The notes under the pieces: model-generated | Told to the model about the DNA's origin: nothing | The model's database searches: none | What the model saw: only the letters and a program-made list of their open reading frames with translations | Origin: Streptomyces niveus | Lineage (GTDB): Bacteria; Actinomycetota; Actinomycetes; Streptomycetales; Streptomycetaceae | Reading direction: 5' to 3' | Assembly (NCBI RefSeq): GCF_002009175.1 | Contig: NZ_CP018047.1 | Coordinates: forward strand, 7,741,001 to 7,805,000 | DNA: 64,000 nucleotides | Program-made: the position numbers and the translations under genes | Part shown: piece after piece, positions 7,363 through 14,502 of the stretch | How positions within the stretch are numbered: the stretch's first letter is position 1 | How the letters are laid out: each line of letters begins with the position of its first letter

Positions 7363-9603
7363 ATGCCCAAGAAGCCCGACCCCGTCGACGCCCTGCTCAA
7401 GTCGGGGCCGCGCCGAACACATCTGCCCGAACCGGCGGAGCGGGCGAGGCTGCGCGGCGACTACGGCCTCACACAGGCCGAGGTCGCCGCGGCGCTCGAA
7501 GTGACGCGTGCGACGGTCGCGGGGTGGGAGTCCGGCCGCAGTGAACCGCAGGGCGCCACGCGCGCCGCGTACGCGAAGCTCCTGGAGGGCATCGCGGCGC
7601 AACTGGCGCCCGCGGAGCCGGACTCGGAGCCGGGACAGGAGCCGGTCCGGGCACCGGCTCCGGAGCCGTCGGAACCGACCCCCGCCGCAGCACCGCCCGC
7701 CGCAGCACCGCCCGCCGCAGCATCGCCCGCCGCAGCATCGCCCACCCCGGAGCCGGCGACGTCGGCCCCCTCCCCGCCCCGGCCGGCGGTCGCCAGGCAG
7801 CGGCCCGCGCCGAGGAACAGCGCACCCCGCCGGCCCGCCACCGCCACCACCGCCGAACTCCCGGCCTCCGACCGCCAGTTCGCCAGCGGGCCGCTCGCCG
7901 TGCTCGACGGCGACGGAAACGCCTACTGCGTCGGCGGCCTCGTCCTCAACTGCCCCGCCAAGGACATCCCCGCGCTCGTCGAGTGGGCCCTCAACGACGC
8001 CGGACTCGGCGCACCCCGACTGGACCGCAACGGCAGGGACTCCGACCCGCTGATCGTCCTCACCGAGTCCGCCGCGCTGCGCCTCGGCCTGCCCGCAGAA
8101 CTGGAAGACCGGCGCGGTCTGCGGCTGCCCGACGACCACAAGGTCAACAAGCAGGTCGCGAAAGCGAAATGGACGCTGACGAAGCGCGGCTTCGGCCCGT
8201 GGGCCCGTATCTACCGCCCGGCACGCGAAGGACGCCGCCAGTGCGTGCAGTTGGCCGTGCTCGCGTGGGACGCGCTCGACCAGCGCGGCTGGCCCGGCGC
8301 GGTGACCCTGCCGCCCGCCGAACTGGCCCATGTGCTCGGCACCTACGCCGCGCGCGTCATCACCCCGTGCGGCTCCACCGCCGTCTCGGGTCTGGAGCTG
8401 ATGACCGCGCTGCGCCCGCCGACCCGGCCGGTGAAGGACGCCGCGACCGGCACCTGGGCCTCCGGCCCGGTGCCCGGCTCCCTCACCCGGGCCGTGGACC
8501 CCGCGCCGCCCGAGGCACCCGACGAACACCCCGTCGTCGCCGCGCTCCATCCACGCGGCCACTGGCGCACCCCCGACGAGGTCATCGACGAGGAGGCGCA
8601 CGACTGGATCCGCGATCCCCAGCTGCTCACCGACGCCGAGTGCGCCAGGAAGTACGCGGTCGGCATCGACGTCAACACCGCCTTCCTCGCCGCGGCGAAC
8701 CGCCTGCCCGTCGGCCTCGGCGAGCCCGTCCACCTCACCGCGCCCGAATTCGACAAGGCGCTGCCCGGCAGTTGGCTGATCGACCTGTCGGGTATCGAGA
8801 TGGACCCCCGCCTGCCGTCCCCGTTCACTCCGCGCGGCAGCCGCCCCACCGGACCCGCCTGGTACGCCACGCCGACGGTCGCGTACGCGCACGAGCTGGT
8901 CGCCGGCTACGGACTGCCCGTCACCCTCCGCCCCCTCGAAGCGTGGGTGCGCCCTGAGCACGGCCCGTATCTGGACCCCTGGTACAAGCGTCTCGCCGAC
9001 GCCTACCGGACGACGATGGCCGAACTCGGCGTCACCACCGACCTGGACGAGCACGCCTTCCTCGCCGCGATGGAGGACCACAAGCGGTCCGACCCCGGCT
9101 CGGCCGCCGTCCTCGCCGCGATCAAGTCGACGGTCAAGGGCGGGATCGGCAAGCTCCGCGAGCGGCCCCAGGGCGCCGCGTACCGGCCCGGTGAGCGCTG
9201 GCCCGCCCTCAAACGCCCCACCTGGCGGCCCGACATCCGCGCCGCGGTCATCGCCACCGCGCGCGTCAACATGCACCGCAAACTGCTCAGGACCGCCGCC
9301 GCCACCCAGTCCGCGCCGCCGCCGGCCGGCCGTCTGTACTTCGACGACGACGCGCTCCTGCCGATCGCGCTGCTCTCCGACGGCGTCGTGTTCCTCTCCG
9401 ACAGCCCGAGCCCGCTCGACCTGCTGCCGCGCACCACCGACGGCAGACCGGCCCCCGGTGCCTTCCGGCTGGGCGTCAGTCCCGGCATGGTCAAGCACGA
9501 AGGCACCAAACCGCTGCTCTGGGCGGCCCAGTTGCTGGACGAGGGCCTCAACCCGGCGCGGCACATCAAGGACGGCGTCGACGCCGTCGCCGAAGGGGAG
9601 TAG
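7363..9603 (+). CDS. tap: Tap, telomere-associated protein of linear Streptomyces replicons
   Basis: This is a 746-residue protein of the usual Tap length (about 740). The N-terminal XRE-type helix-turn-helix (about residues 30-65, GLTQAEVAAALEVTRATVAGWE) is followed by a low-complexity Pro/Ala linker built from four 15-bp repeats, then a large conserved domain. Tap binds the folded 3' overhang of the telomere and recruits the terminal protein; family members have been described as telomere-associated primases. I see family-B-polymerase-like elements: GIDVNTAF (D436), KSTVKGGIGK (588-597) and LYFDDD (658-663). The ATG at 7363 lies 9 nt after AAGGAG; a GTG at 7357 is too close to it. tpg follows after 5 nt. 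Confidence 0.9.
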   Translation: MPKKPDPVDALLKSGPRRTHLPEPAERARLRGDYGLTQAEVAAALEVTRATVAGWESGRSEPQGATRAAYAKLLEGIAAQLAPAEPDSEPGQEPVRAPAPEPSEPTPAAAPPAAAPPAAASPAAASPTPEPATSAPSPPRPAVARQRPAPRNSAPRRPATATTAELPASDRQFASGPLAVLDGDGNAYCVGGLVLNCPAKDIPALVEWALNDAGLGAPRLDRNGRDSDPLIVLTESAALRLGLPAELEDRRGLRLPDDHKVNKQVAKAKWTLTKRGFGPWARIYRPAREGRRQCVQLAVLAWDALDQRGWPGAVTLPPAELAHVLGTYAARVITPCGSTAVSGLELMTALRPPTRPVKDAATGTWASGPVPGSLTRAVDPAPPEAPDEHPVVAALHPRGHWRTPDEVIDEEAHDWIRDPQLLTDAECARKYAVGIDVNTAFLAAANRLPVGLGEPVHLTAPEFDKALPGSWLIDLSGIEMDPRLPSPFTPRGSRPTGPAWYATPTVAYAHELVAGYGLPVTLRPLEAWVRPEHGPYLDPWYKRLADAYRTTMAELGVTTDLDEHAFLAAMEDHKRSDPGSAAVLAAIKSTVKGGIGKLRERPQGAAYRPGERWPALKRPTWRPDIRAAVIATARVNMHRKLLRTAAATQSAPPPAGRLYFDDDALLPIALLSDGVVFLSDSPSPLDLLPRTTDGRPAPGAFRLGVSPGMVKHEGTKPLLWAAQLLDEGLNPARHIKDGVDAVAEGE
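7681..7740 (+). repeat. Four tandem 15-bp repeats inside tap
   Basis: Four head-to-tail copies of CCCGCCGCAGCA(C/T)CG encode a repeating Pro-Ala-Ala-Ala-(Pro/Ser) linker between the Tap HTH and the main domain. Copies one and two are identical, as are three and four, suggesting recent slippage expansion. The linker length is probably variable between strains. Confidence 0.85.
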
Positions 9604-9608
9604 GGGCC

Positions 9609-10166
9609 GTGGGCATCATCGGCGACAGCATCACCAAAGCCGCGGAGAACACCGCGACCCGCCCGATCCCGAAGTCGGCGGGGGCGCGGATGCGGTTCCT
9701 TCTCAAGAAGGAGAAGGGCTCGACCCGCGCGGTCGCGCGCCGGCTCGGCTGCTCCCAGCGCACCGTCGAGCGCTATCTCAAGGGTGACCTCAAGCGCCCT
9801 AGGGCGGCGCTCGCCGAACGGCTGGCGGCGGAGGTACGGAAGGACTGGCAGCCGCGCATCCGTAAGGAGGCGATGACGAAGGCCGCCACCAGTACGGGCA
9901 TCGTGGTCGAGACCCGCGCCCGCTTCGGCTTCACGGCGGCCGTCGGCTCCACCGACGACCCCCGGATGCGGCGCATCACCGAACTGCTCCCGCCCCAGGT
10001 CGCGGCCCGTCTCCTGGCCGCGCACGAGACCGGGGCGAACGAGGGCGAACTGCGGGGTATCGTCGCCGAAGGGCTCCAGGAGCAGTACTTCAAGGACAAC
10101 GGCCGCCGCGCGACCGGCCTCGAGGTGGAGTTCACCGACCTGGACTACGTGGAGATGGGACTCTGA
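9609..10166 (+). CDS. tpg: Tpg, telomere terminal protein
   Basis: This 185-residue protein is essentially the canonical Tpg length (184). Tpg caps the 5' ends of linear Streptomyces DNA and primes end-patching synthesis. A helix-turn-helix is visible at about residues 38-64 (STRAVARRLGCSQRTVERYLKG). Thr115 in AVGSTDD lies where the priming threonine reported in Tpg (Thr114) is expected; that alignment is my inference. The GTG start at 9609 lies 5 nt after the tap stop, so the pair is translationally coupled, the standard arrangement. The next gene overlaps the tpg stop by one base (TGATG). Confidence 0.92.
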   Translation: MGIIGDSITKAAENTATRPIPKSAGARMRFLLKKEKGSTRAVARRLGCSQRTVERYLKGDLKRPRAALAERLAAEVRKDWQPRIRKEAMTKAATSTGIVVETRARFGFTAAVGSTDDPRMRRITELLPPQVAARLLAAHETGANEGELRGIVAEGLQEQYFKDNGRRATGLEVEFTDLDYVEMGL

Positions 10167-10852
10167 TGAGACGTACGGAGCAGTCGTCGCCGGCCGGGGA
10201 ACAGGCGCTCGGAGCGGCAGAGTCCTTCGGCGCGGTGCTGTGCGACATCGACGGCGTCATCCGCTTCTTCGACACGTCCGAGGTGACCCGTCTGGAGCGG
10301 GCGGCGGGACTGCCCGAAGGCACCACGGAGTCCGTCGGGTTCGCGCCCGAGAACGATCTGCCGTTGCTGCTCGGGACGATCACCCGCGAGGAGTGGGCGG
10401 ACTCGATCGTACGGGGCCTGCTTCCGCGCGTGGCGGCGCACGAGGCCGAGGCCCTGGCCCGGGCGTTCAGCATGGCCGACTTCCGGGTGGACGAGACGGT
10501 CGTGGACCTGCTCCGGCAGGTTCGTGAGCACTGCCCGCTGGTGCTCGTCAGCAACGCCACACGGTGGCTCGACGACGATCTGGCCCGGCTCGGGCTGACC
10601 GATCTCGCGCACAGTGTCGTCAACAGCTCACTCGTGGGCGTGGCCAAACCGGACCGCCGTATCTACGAGATCGCCGCCGAACGCGCGGGCGTGGCCCCGG
10701 ACCGCTGCCTCTTCGTGGACGACCGTCAGGAGAACGTGGACGCGGCCGTCGCGTTCGGCATGACCGGGGTGCTCCACCGCGACGCCACCGACCTGCGAAC
10801 GGCACTGCTCCCGATCACCGGGCGGGCCGGGACAGCCCCGCCCGGCGACTGA
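10166..10852 (+). CDS. HAD-superfamily hydrolase, third gene of the tap-tpg operon
   Basis: This 228-residue haloacid-dehalogenase-like hydrolase shows motif I as LCDIDGVIRF (nucleophile D27, acid D29), motif II in VLVSNAT, the motif III lysine in VGVAKPDRR, and motif IV in FVDDRQEN. All catalytic residues are present. Such enzymes are Mg-dependent phosphatases or dehalogenases acting on small phosphorylated metabolites, and the substrate cannot be read from the sequence. Its ATG overlaps the tpg stop (TGATG at 10164-10168), so it is translated with tap and tpg. It converges on a methyltransferase gene only 24 bp away. Confidence 0.85.
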   Translation: MRRTEQSSPAGEQALGAAESFGAVLCDIDGVIRFFDTSEVTRLERAAGLPEGTTESVGFAPENDLPLLLGTITREEWADSIVRGLLPRVAAHEAEALARAFSMADFRVDETVVDLLRQVREHCPLVLVSNATRWLDDDLARLGLTDLAHSVVNSSLVGVAKPDRRIYEIAAERAGVAPDRCLFVDDRQENVDAAVAFGMTGVLHRDATDLRTALLPITGRAGTAPPGD

Positions 10853-10876
10853 GAGCACTGCGGCGTACGCGGCCTG

Positions 10877-11587
10877 TCAGACGGCGCGACGGCGGAGCTT
10901 CAGGGCGTTGTCCGTACGCGTGCCCGGCTGCCCGTCGGGCCGGGTCTGGATCCGCTCGTGCTCGTCGCTGAGCAGCACCTCCCACTCCCCGTCGGGGAGT
11001 TCGAGCGATTCCAGGACCTCGGCCGGCGTCGGGAGGTGCACCTCGGGGTGAGGGTTCGGCTCCCAGGACGGGAGTCCGGCGTGCCCCACGATCAGGAGCA
11101 CCCCACCGGGCGCGACGGCCGCCGCGGCCTTGCGCAGAATCCGCTCGCGCGGCATGTCGCCCGGTGAGTGCAGGAACTGCGCCGAGACCAGATCGAACGC
11201 CCCGGCGGGAAAGGAGACCGCCAGATCGTGCCGCTGCCAGTCGATACGGTCGGCGACGCCCGCGTCCGCCGTGGCGGCGTGCCGCCCGGCCCTGGCGAGG
11301 GCGACTCCGGAGATGTCGACGGCGGTGACCCGCCACCCCTGGCCGGCCAGCCAGATGCTGTCGGCCCCTTCGCCACAGCCCAGATCCAGAGCCCGGCCTG
11401 GCTCCAGACCGGTGACCTCTCCGACCAGGACCGTGTTCGGTCTACCGCTCCAGATCCGGTCGCTCTCACCGTAACGGGAGTCCCAGAACTCCTGGTTGGT
11501 GCCACTGGCCGTTCCGCCGGCCGTTTCGTTGTCCGCGTTCGCATCCGTGTCGGTGCGGACGTCCGCCGCGCTCTGACCGTGGGTCAT
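10877..11587 (-). CDS. Class I SAM-dependent methyltransferase
   Basis: This 236-residue methyltransferase has motif I as ALDLGCGEGADSIWLA, post-I acidic VTAVDIS and motif IV in FDLVSAQFLH. Within the first 45 residues there is a FWDSRYGESDRIWSG element typical of the TehB/UbiE-like group often annotated as thiopurine- or tellurite-type methyltransferases. The ATG at 11587 follows AAGGAGG at 7 nt, which is preferred over a 26-residue upstream extension. The substrate is unknown. It is divergent from an XRE-cupin regulator that probably controls both genes from the 86-bp gap. Confidence 0.82.
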   Translation of the reverse strand: MTHGQSAADVRTDTDANADNETAGGTASGTNQEFWDSRYGESDRIWSGRPNTVLVGEVTGLEPGRALDLGCGEGADSIWLAGQGWRVTAVDISGVALARAGRHAATADAGVADRIDWQRHDLAVSFPAGAFDLVSAQFLHSPGDMPRERILRKAAAAVAPGGVLLIVGHAGLPSWEPNPHPEVHLPTPAEVLESLELPDGEWEVLLSDEHERIQTRPDGQPGTRTDNALKLRRRAV

Positions 11588-11673
11588 TGATATGCCTCCT
11601 TCGTCATTTCGGCGATGCTCGGTCCAGCGCTCGCCGTTTGACAAACCTTCTTGCCGAGGTGGCAAATGGAGGG

Positions 11674-12264
11674 ATGGCTGACGACGACCTCTCGACCGTC
11701 CTGAACGGTGTGGGACCGCGCCTGCGGGCCCTGCGCCGCGAGCGTGGTACGACGCTGGCCCAGCTGGGCGAGTCGACCGGGATCTCGGTCAGCACCCTGT
11801 CCCGGCTGGAGTCCGGCGGACGCAAGCCGACCCTGGAACTGCTCCTGCCGCTCGCCAAGGCGTACGGCGTGCCGCTCGACGAACTGGTGGACGCGCCCGC
11901 GACCGGTGACCCCCGCGTGCACATGCGCTCCTACCAGCGGCACGGCATGACCATCGTGCCCCTGACCCGCCACCTCGGCGGTCTGCACGCGTACAAGCAG
12001 ATCATTCCGCCCGGCCGTCAGCAGACCGGCGAGCTGGAACAGCGGGTCCACGAGGGCTACGAATGGCTCTACGTCCTGGCCGGCAGGCTCGGGCTGCGCC
12101 TCGGCGAGCACGACCTGGTGCTGGGCGCCGGGGAGGCCGCGGAGTTCGACACCCGTACCCCGCACGGCTGGGCCAGCGCCGGCCCGGAAGCCGTGGAGTT
12201 CCTCAGTATCTTCGGTCAGCAGGGGGAGCGGATGCACGTACGCGCTCGGCCCTCCGGGCAGTGA
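11674..12264 (+). CDS. XRE-family regulator with C-terminal cupin
   Basis: This 196-residue regulator has a helix-turn-helix at about residues 12-66 (LAQLGESTGISVSTLSRLE) and a cupin fold at about 95-185 (HEGYEWLYVLAGRLGLRLGE, ending WASAGPEAVEFLSIF). The layout is that of small-molecule-sensing repressors of the PuuR/SutR type. The ATG at 11674 follows GGAGG directly, while an upstream extension overlaps the divergent methyltransferase start. The imperfect inverted repeat TTTGACA...GGTGGCAAA at about 11638-11666 could be its binding site. Its last 62 bp overlap the end of the convergent SGNH hydrolase gene. The ligand is unknown. Confidence 0.85.
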   Translation: MADDDLSTVLNGVGPRLRALRRERGTTLAQLGESTGISVSTLSRLESGGRKPTLELLLPLAKAYGVPLDELVDAPATGDPRVHMRSYQRHGMTIVPLTRHLGGLHAYKQIIPPGRQQTGELEQRVHEGYEWLYVLAGRLGLRLGEHDLVLGAGEAAEFDTRTPHGWASAGPEAVEFLSIFGQQGERMHVRARPSGQ

Positions 12265-12991
12265 ACAGCGCCCCGGCCAGGGGCGGTACGAGATGCCGGA
12301 CGACCCAGAGCGTGTGCCGCGCCCCGGAGGCGATCCGCTCGCGCAACGGATCCGCGTCGGGGATCGCCGCCCGCGGTTCCGGCACGGCGCCGCCGCGTGC
12401 GCGCAGGACATCGCCGGCGAGTGCGGCGAGATAGCGGTGGCCCCGCCGGTTGGGATGCAGCCGGTCCACACAGACGATCCCCGCCCTGTCCACACGGGCC
12501 GCCGTGCGCGCGTCGACCATCCAGGCCCCGTGGCGCCGCGACACCCGCTCGATCACCTCGTTCGCCTCGGCGATCCGGCGCCGCAACTCGGCCCGTCTCG
12601 CCCGTGACGCGGGCAGCGCGGCGGCGACGTCGTGCAGCGTCATCGTCAGGACGCCGACGCTCGCCGCCGCACTCAACTCGGCCAGCACATGGGCGTAGTC
12701 GTCCTCGAAGCGTCTGATGTCGAAGTGGCCGGCGATCACGTCGTTGACCCCGATCACACACGTGATGTACGCGGGCGCGAGCGCGACGGCGCGCTCCAGT
12801 TGATCGCGGCGCAGCGAGGCTACGGTGGTGCCGCTGCGCGCCAGATTCGCGACGAGTTCCAGCCCTGGCGGCTCCGACGTCAGGTAGTGGATCCAGCCCC
12901 TCAGCGCACCAACCCGACAGGGATCGCCGACCCCCTCGCTGAGGCTGTCGCCGACAGCGACGAGACTCCGTGACCCCGTAGTCATATCCAT
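12203..12991 (-). CDS. SGNH/GDSL-family hydrolase
   Basis: This 262-residue SGNH hydrolase shows block I AVGDSLSEG with the nucleophilic Ser, block III GVND, and block V DRLHPNRRGH with the catalytic Asp and His. There is no signal peptide or membrane segment, so it is probably cytoplasmic. The family contains esterases, lipases and acyl-thioesterases, and the substrate cannot be predicted. Its C-terminal 62 bp overlap the convergent XRE-cupin gene. The start region (12992-13056) is AT-rich for this genome and is shared with the divergent PadR-type gene, which could regulate it. Confidence 0.85.
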   Translation of the reverse strand: MDMTTGSRSLVAVGDSLSEGVGDPCRVGALRGWIHYLTSEPPGLELVANLARSGTTVASLRRDQLERAVALAPAYITCVIGVNDVIAGHFDIRRFEDDYAHVLAELSAAASVGVLTMTLHDVAAALPASRARRAELRRRIAEANEVIERVSRRHGAWMVDARTAARVDRAGIVCVDRLHPNRRGHRYLAALAGDVLRARGGAVPEPRAAIPDADPLRERIASGARHTLWVVRHLVPPLAGALFTARRAERVRASAPPADRRY

Positions 12992-13056
12992 GACTAATAA
13001 AATAGATGAGTATTCACGCTTCGGAAAGTCCCGGGCCGCCCGGATAGGGTGACGCC

Positions 13057-13626
13057 ATGTCTCTGCGGCACGCCGTGCTGGCAGCCCTTATCCAGGGCGA
13101 GGCCAGTGGCTACGAACTCACCAAGCGCTTCGATGTCGGAGTGGCCAACTTCTGGCACTCCCGGCCCCAGCAGCTCTACGCGGAGCTCGCCCGGCTGCAC
13201 GGGGAGGGCCTTGTCCGGGCCGTGGAAGTGGTGCAGGAGTCACGGCCGAACAAGCGGCTGTACTCGCTCACCGACACGGGCACCCGGGCGCTGGTCGACT
13301 TCGCGGCCGGGCCGCTGCGGCCGACGAACCTGCGGGACGAGCTGACGGTGGCGGTGCAGTGCGCCGATGTGGTCGAGCCCGGCGCCCTGCTCGCGCATCT
13401 CGGGCGCCGCGCTGACGAGGCTCGGGAGAAGCTGGCCGCACTCCGCCGTACGGAGACCTCGATCCTGTCGGGCCGCGACGAGGAGGAGTTCGTACGGACC
13501 ACGGGCCACCTCGGGCCCTACCTCACCTGTCGGCGCGGCATCCGCTACGAGGCCGACACGCAGGAGTGGTGCGAGTGGGCGGCCGGTCTGATCCGTGCCA
13601 AAGAGCGGGCGACGCGCCCCTCTTGA
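13057..13626 (+). CDS. PadR-family transcriptional regulator
   Basis: This 189-residue regulator starts with the PadR winged-helix signature: LRHAVLAALIQGEASGYEL, then QLYAELARLHGEGLV and a wing ending RLYSLTDTG. A C-terminal helical dimerisation domain (VirR/PadR C-terminal type, about residues 95-185) follows. PadR proteins are usually repressors released by phenolic or other small ligands and act on themselves and a neighbour. The most likely neighbour is the divergent SGNH hydrolase 65 bp away. The ATG at 13057 directly begins the signature. Family is secure; ligand and target are inference. Confidence 0.88.
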   Translation: MSLRHAVLAALIQGEASGYELTKRFDVGVANFWHSRPQQLYAELARLHGEGLVRAVEVVQESRPNKRLYSLTDTGTRALVDFAAGPLRPTNLRDELTVAVQCADVVEPGALLAHLGRRADEAREKLAALRRTETSILSGRDEEEFVRTTGHLGPYLTCRRGIRYEADTQEWCEWAAGLIRAKERATRPS

Positions 13627-13641
13627 GATCCGGGCCGGCCG

Positions 13642-14298
13642 TCAGCCCTCGGTGGGCGCGATGGACGCCAGCAACGACGACACCACACGCTCCGTCGACG
13701 CCGCCATGTCCACCGACTCGGGCGACAGCAGCCACTGCACCTGGAGCCCGTCCATCACCGCGATGATCGCGTTCGCCACGTTCTCGACGTCCAGGTCCTC
13801 GCGGGCCTCGCCCAGTTCGGCCGCCTCGCGCAGCGCGTCCACCACGAAGGCCCGCAGCCCGGTGTACCGGTTGCGGAAGTACTCCTGTGCCGGGTGCCTG
13901 TCGGTGACGCTCTCCGCCGAGAGCACCGCGTACAGCCGCACGATGCCCTCGCGTTCGGCGTTGCGGCGGGTGGTGTCGATCAGATGGCGCAGGAAGGCGA
14001 GACCGCGGGGACGGTCGGGGCCGAGCTGTTCTATGTCGGTCTGGTCCCGCAGTTCGAGGACGCTCGTCAGAAGCAGTTCCTTGGAACGGAAGTAGTGCAG
14101 CACCCCCGCCTGGGTGAGTCCCGCGCGATCCGCGATCTCCGCGAGTGACGCGTTGTTGTAGCCGCGCGCCGCGAACGTCTCCATGGCGATGCGCAGGATC
14201 TCCTCGCGCCGCTGCCGCGCCCCCGGGCTGCGCGGCGTACGCGGCTGGGCGGACCCGGTCGGGGCGCCGGCCCGTTCCCCCGCTCGTCTGTTGCTCAC
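13642..14298 (-). CDS. TetR-family transcriptional regulator
   Basis: This 218-residue TetR repressor has an Arg/Pro-rich N-terminal tail of about 28 residues. The helix-turn-helix follows at about residues 29-78 (REEILRIAMETFAARGYNNASLAEIA, then AGLTQAGVLHYFRSKELLL), with a helical ligand domain after it. The GTG at 14298 (VSNRR...) was chosen; a much longer minus-strand frame running through the GH30 gene is only a shadow. The 20-bp perfect palindrome at 14384-14403 lies in the 204-bp gap to the divergent secreted GH30 glycosidase and is the obvious operator for both genes. The ligand is unknown. Confidence 0.88.
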   Translation of the reverse strand: MSNRRAGERAGAPTGSAQPRTPRSPGARQRREEILRIAMETFAARGYNNASLAEIADRAGLTQAGVLHYFRSKELLLTSVLELRDQTDIEQLGPDRPRGLAFLRHLIDTTRRNAEREGIVRLYAVLSAESVTDRHPAQEYFRNRYTGLRAFVVDALREAAELGEAREDLDVENVANAIIAVMDGLQVQWLLSPESVDMAASTERVVSSLLASIAPTEG

Positions 14299-14383
14299 CG
14301 GGCGCAGTCTACGGCTCTCCCGATCACCGGCAGGGCCCCGGCGGGCGCTGGGAGTCCCGTCCGAAACAAGTTCGGCACGACGA

Positions 14384-14403
14384 CTTACTAAGTACTTAGT
14401 AAG
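14384..14403. promoter_or_regulatory. 20-bp perfect palindrome, candidate TetR operator
   Basis: CTTACTAAGTACTTAGTAAG is a perfect palindrome in an otherwise GC-rich gap between the TetR gene and the GH30 gene. It touches a second short palindrome, AAGCATGCTT (14401-14410). Length and symmetry fit a TetR-dimer or double-dimer site. Confidence 0.8.
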
Positions 14404-14502
14404 CATGCTTTCATGTCGCCGATGCGCCACCCCGGCCACGGCGCGGGACCCCCGGGCCGCAGGCGATTCGTTCGACACACGAACCGGCAGGAGCCCCCAC
14501 GT

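Noticed and set aside
7681..7740. Short tandem repeats considered as a plasmid iteron or CRISPR-like array.
   Set aside because: The units are in-frame Pro-Ala codons of tap with no spacers, so they are a protein linker.
4327..9564. A 1745-codon open frame on the minus strand.
   Set aside because: It runs antisense through cebF, cebG, bglC and tap, all of which have clear motifs. Composition is Gly/Arg/Val-rich, as expected of a high-GC shadow frame.
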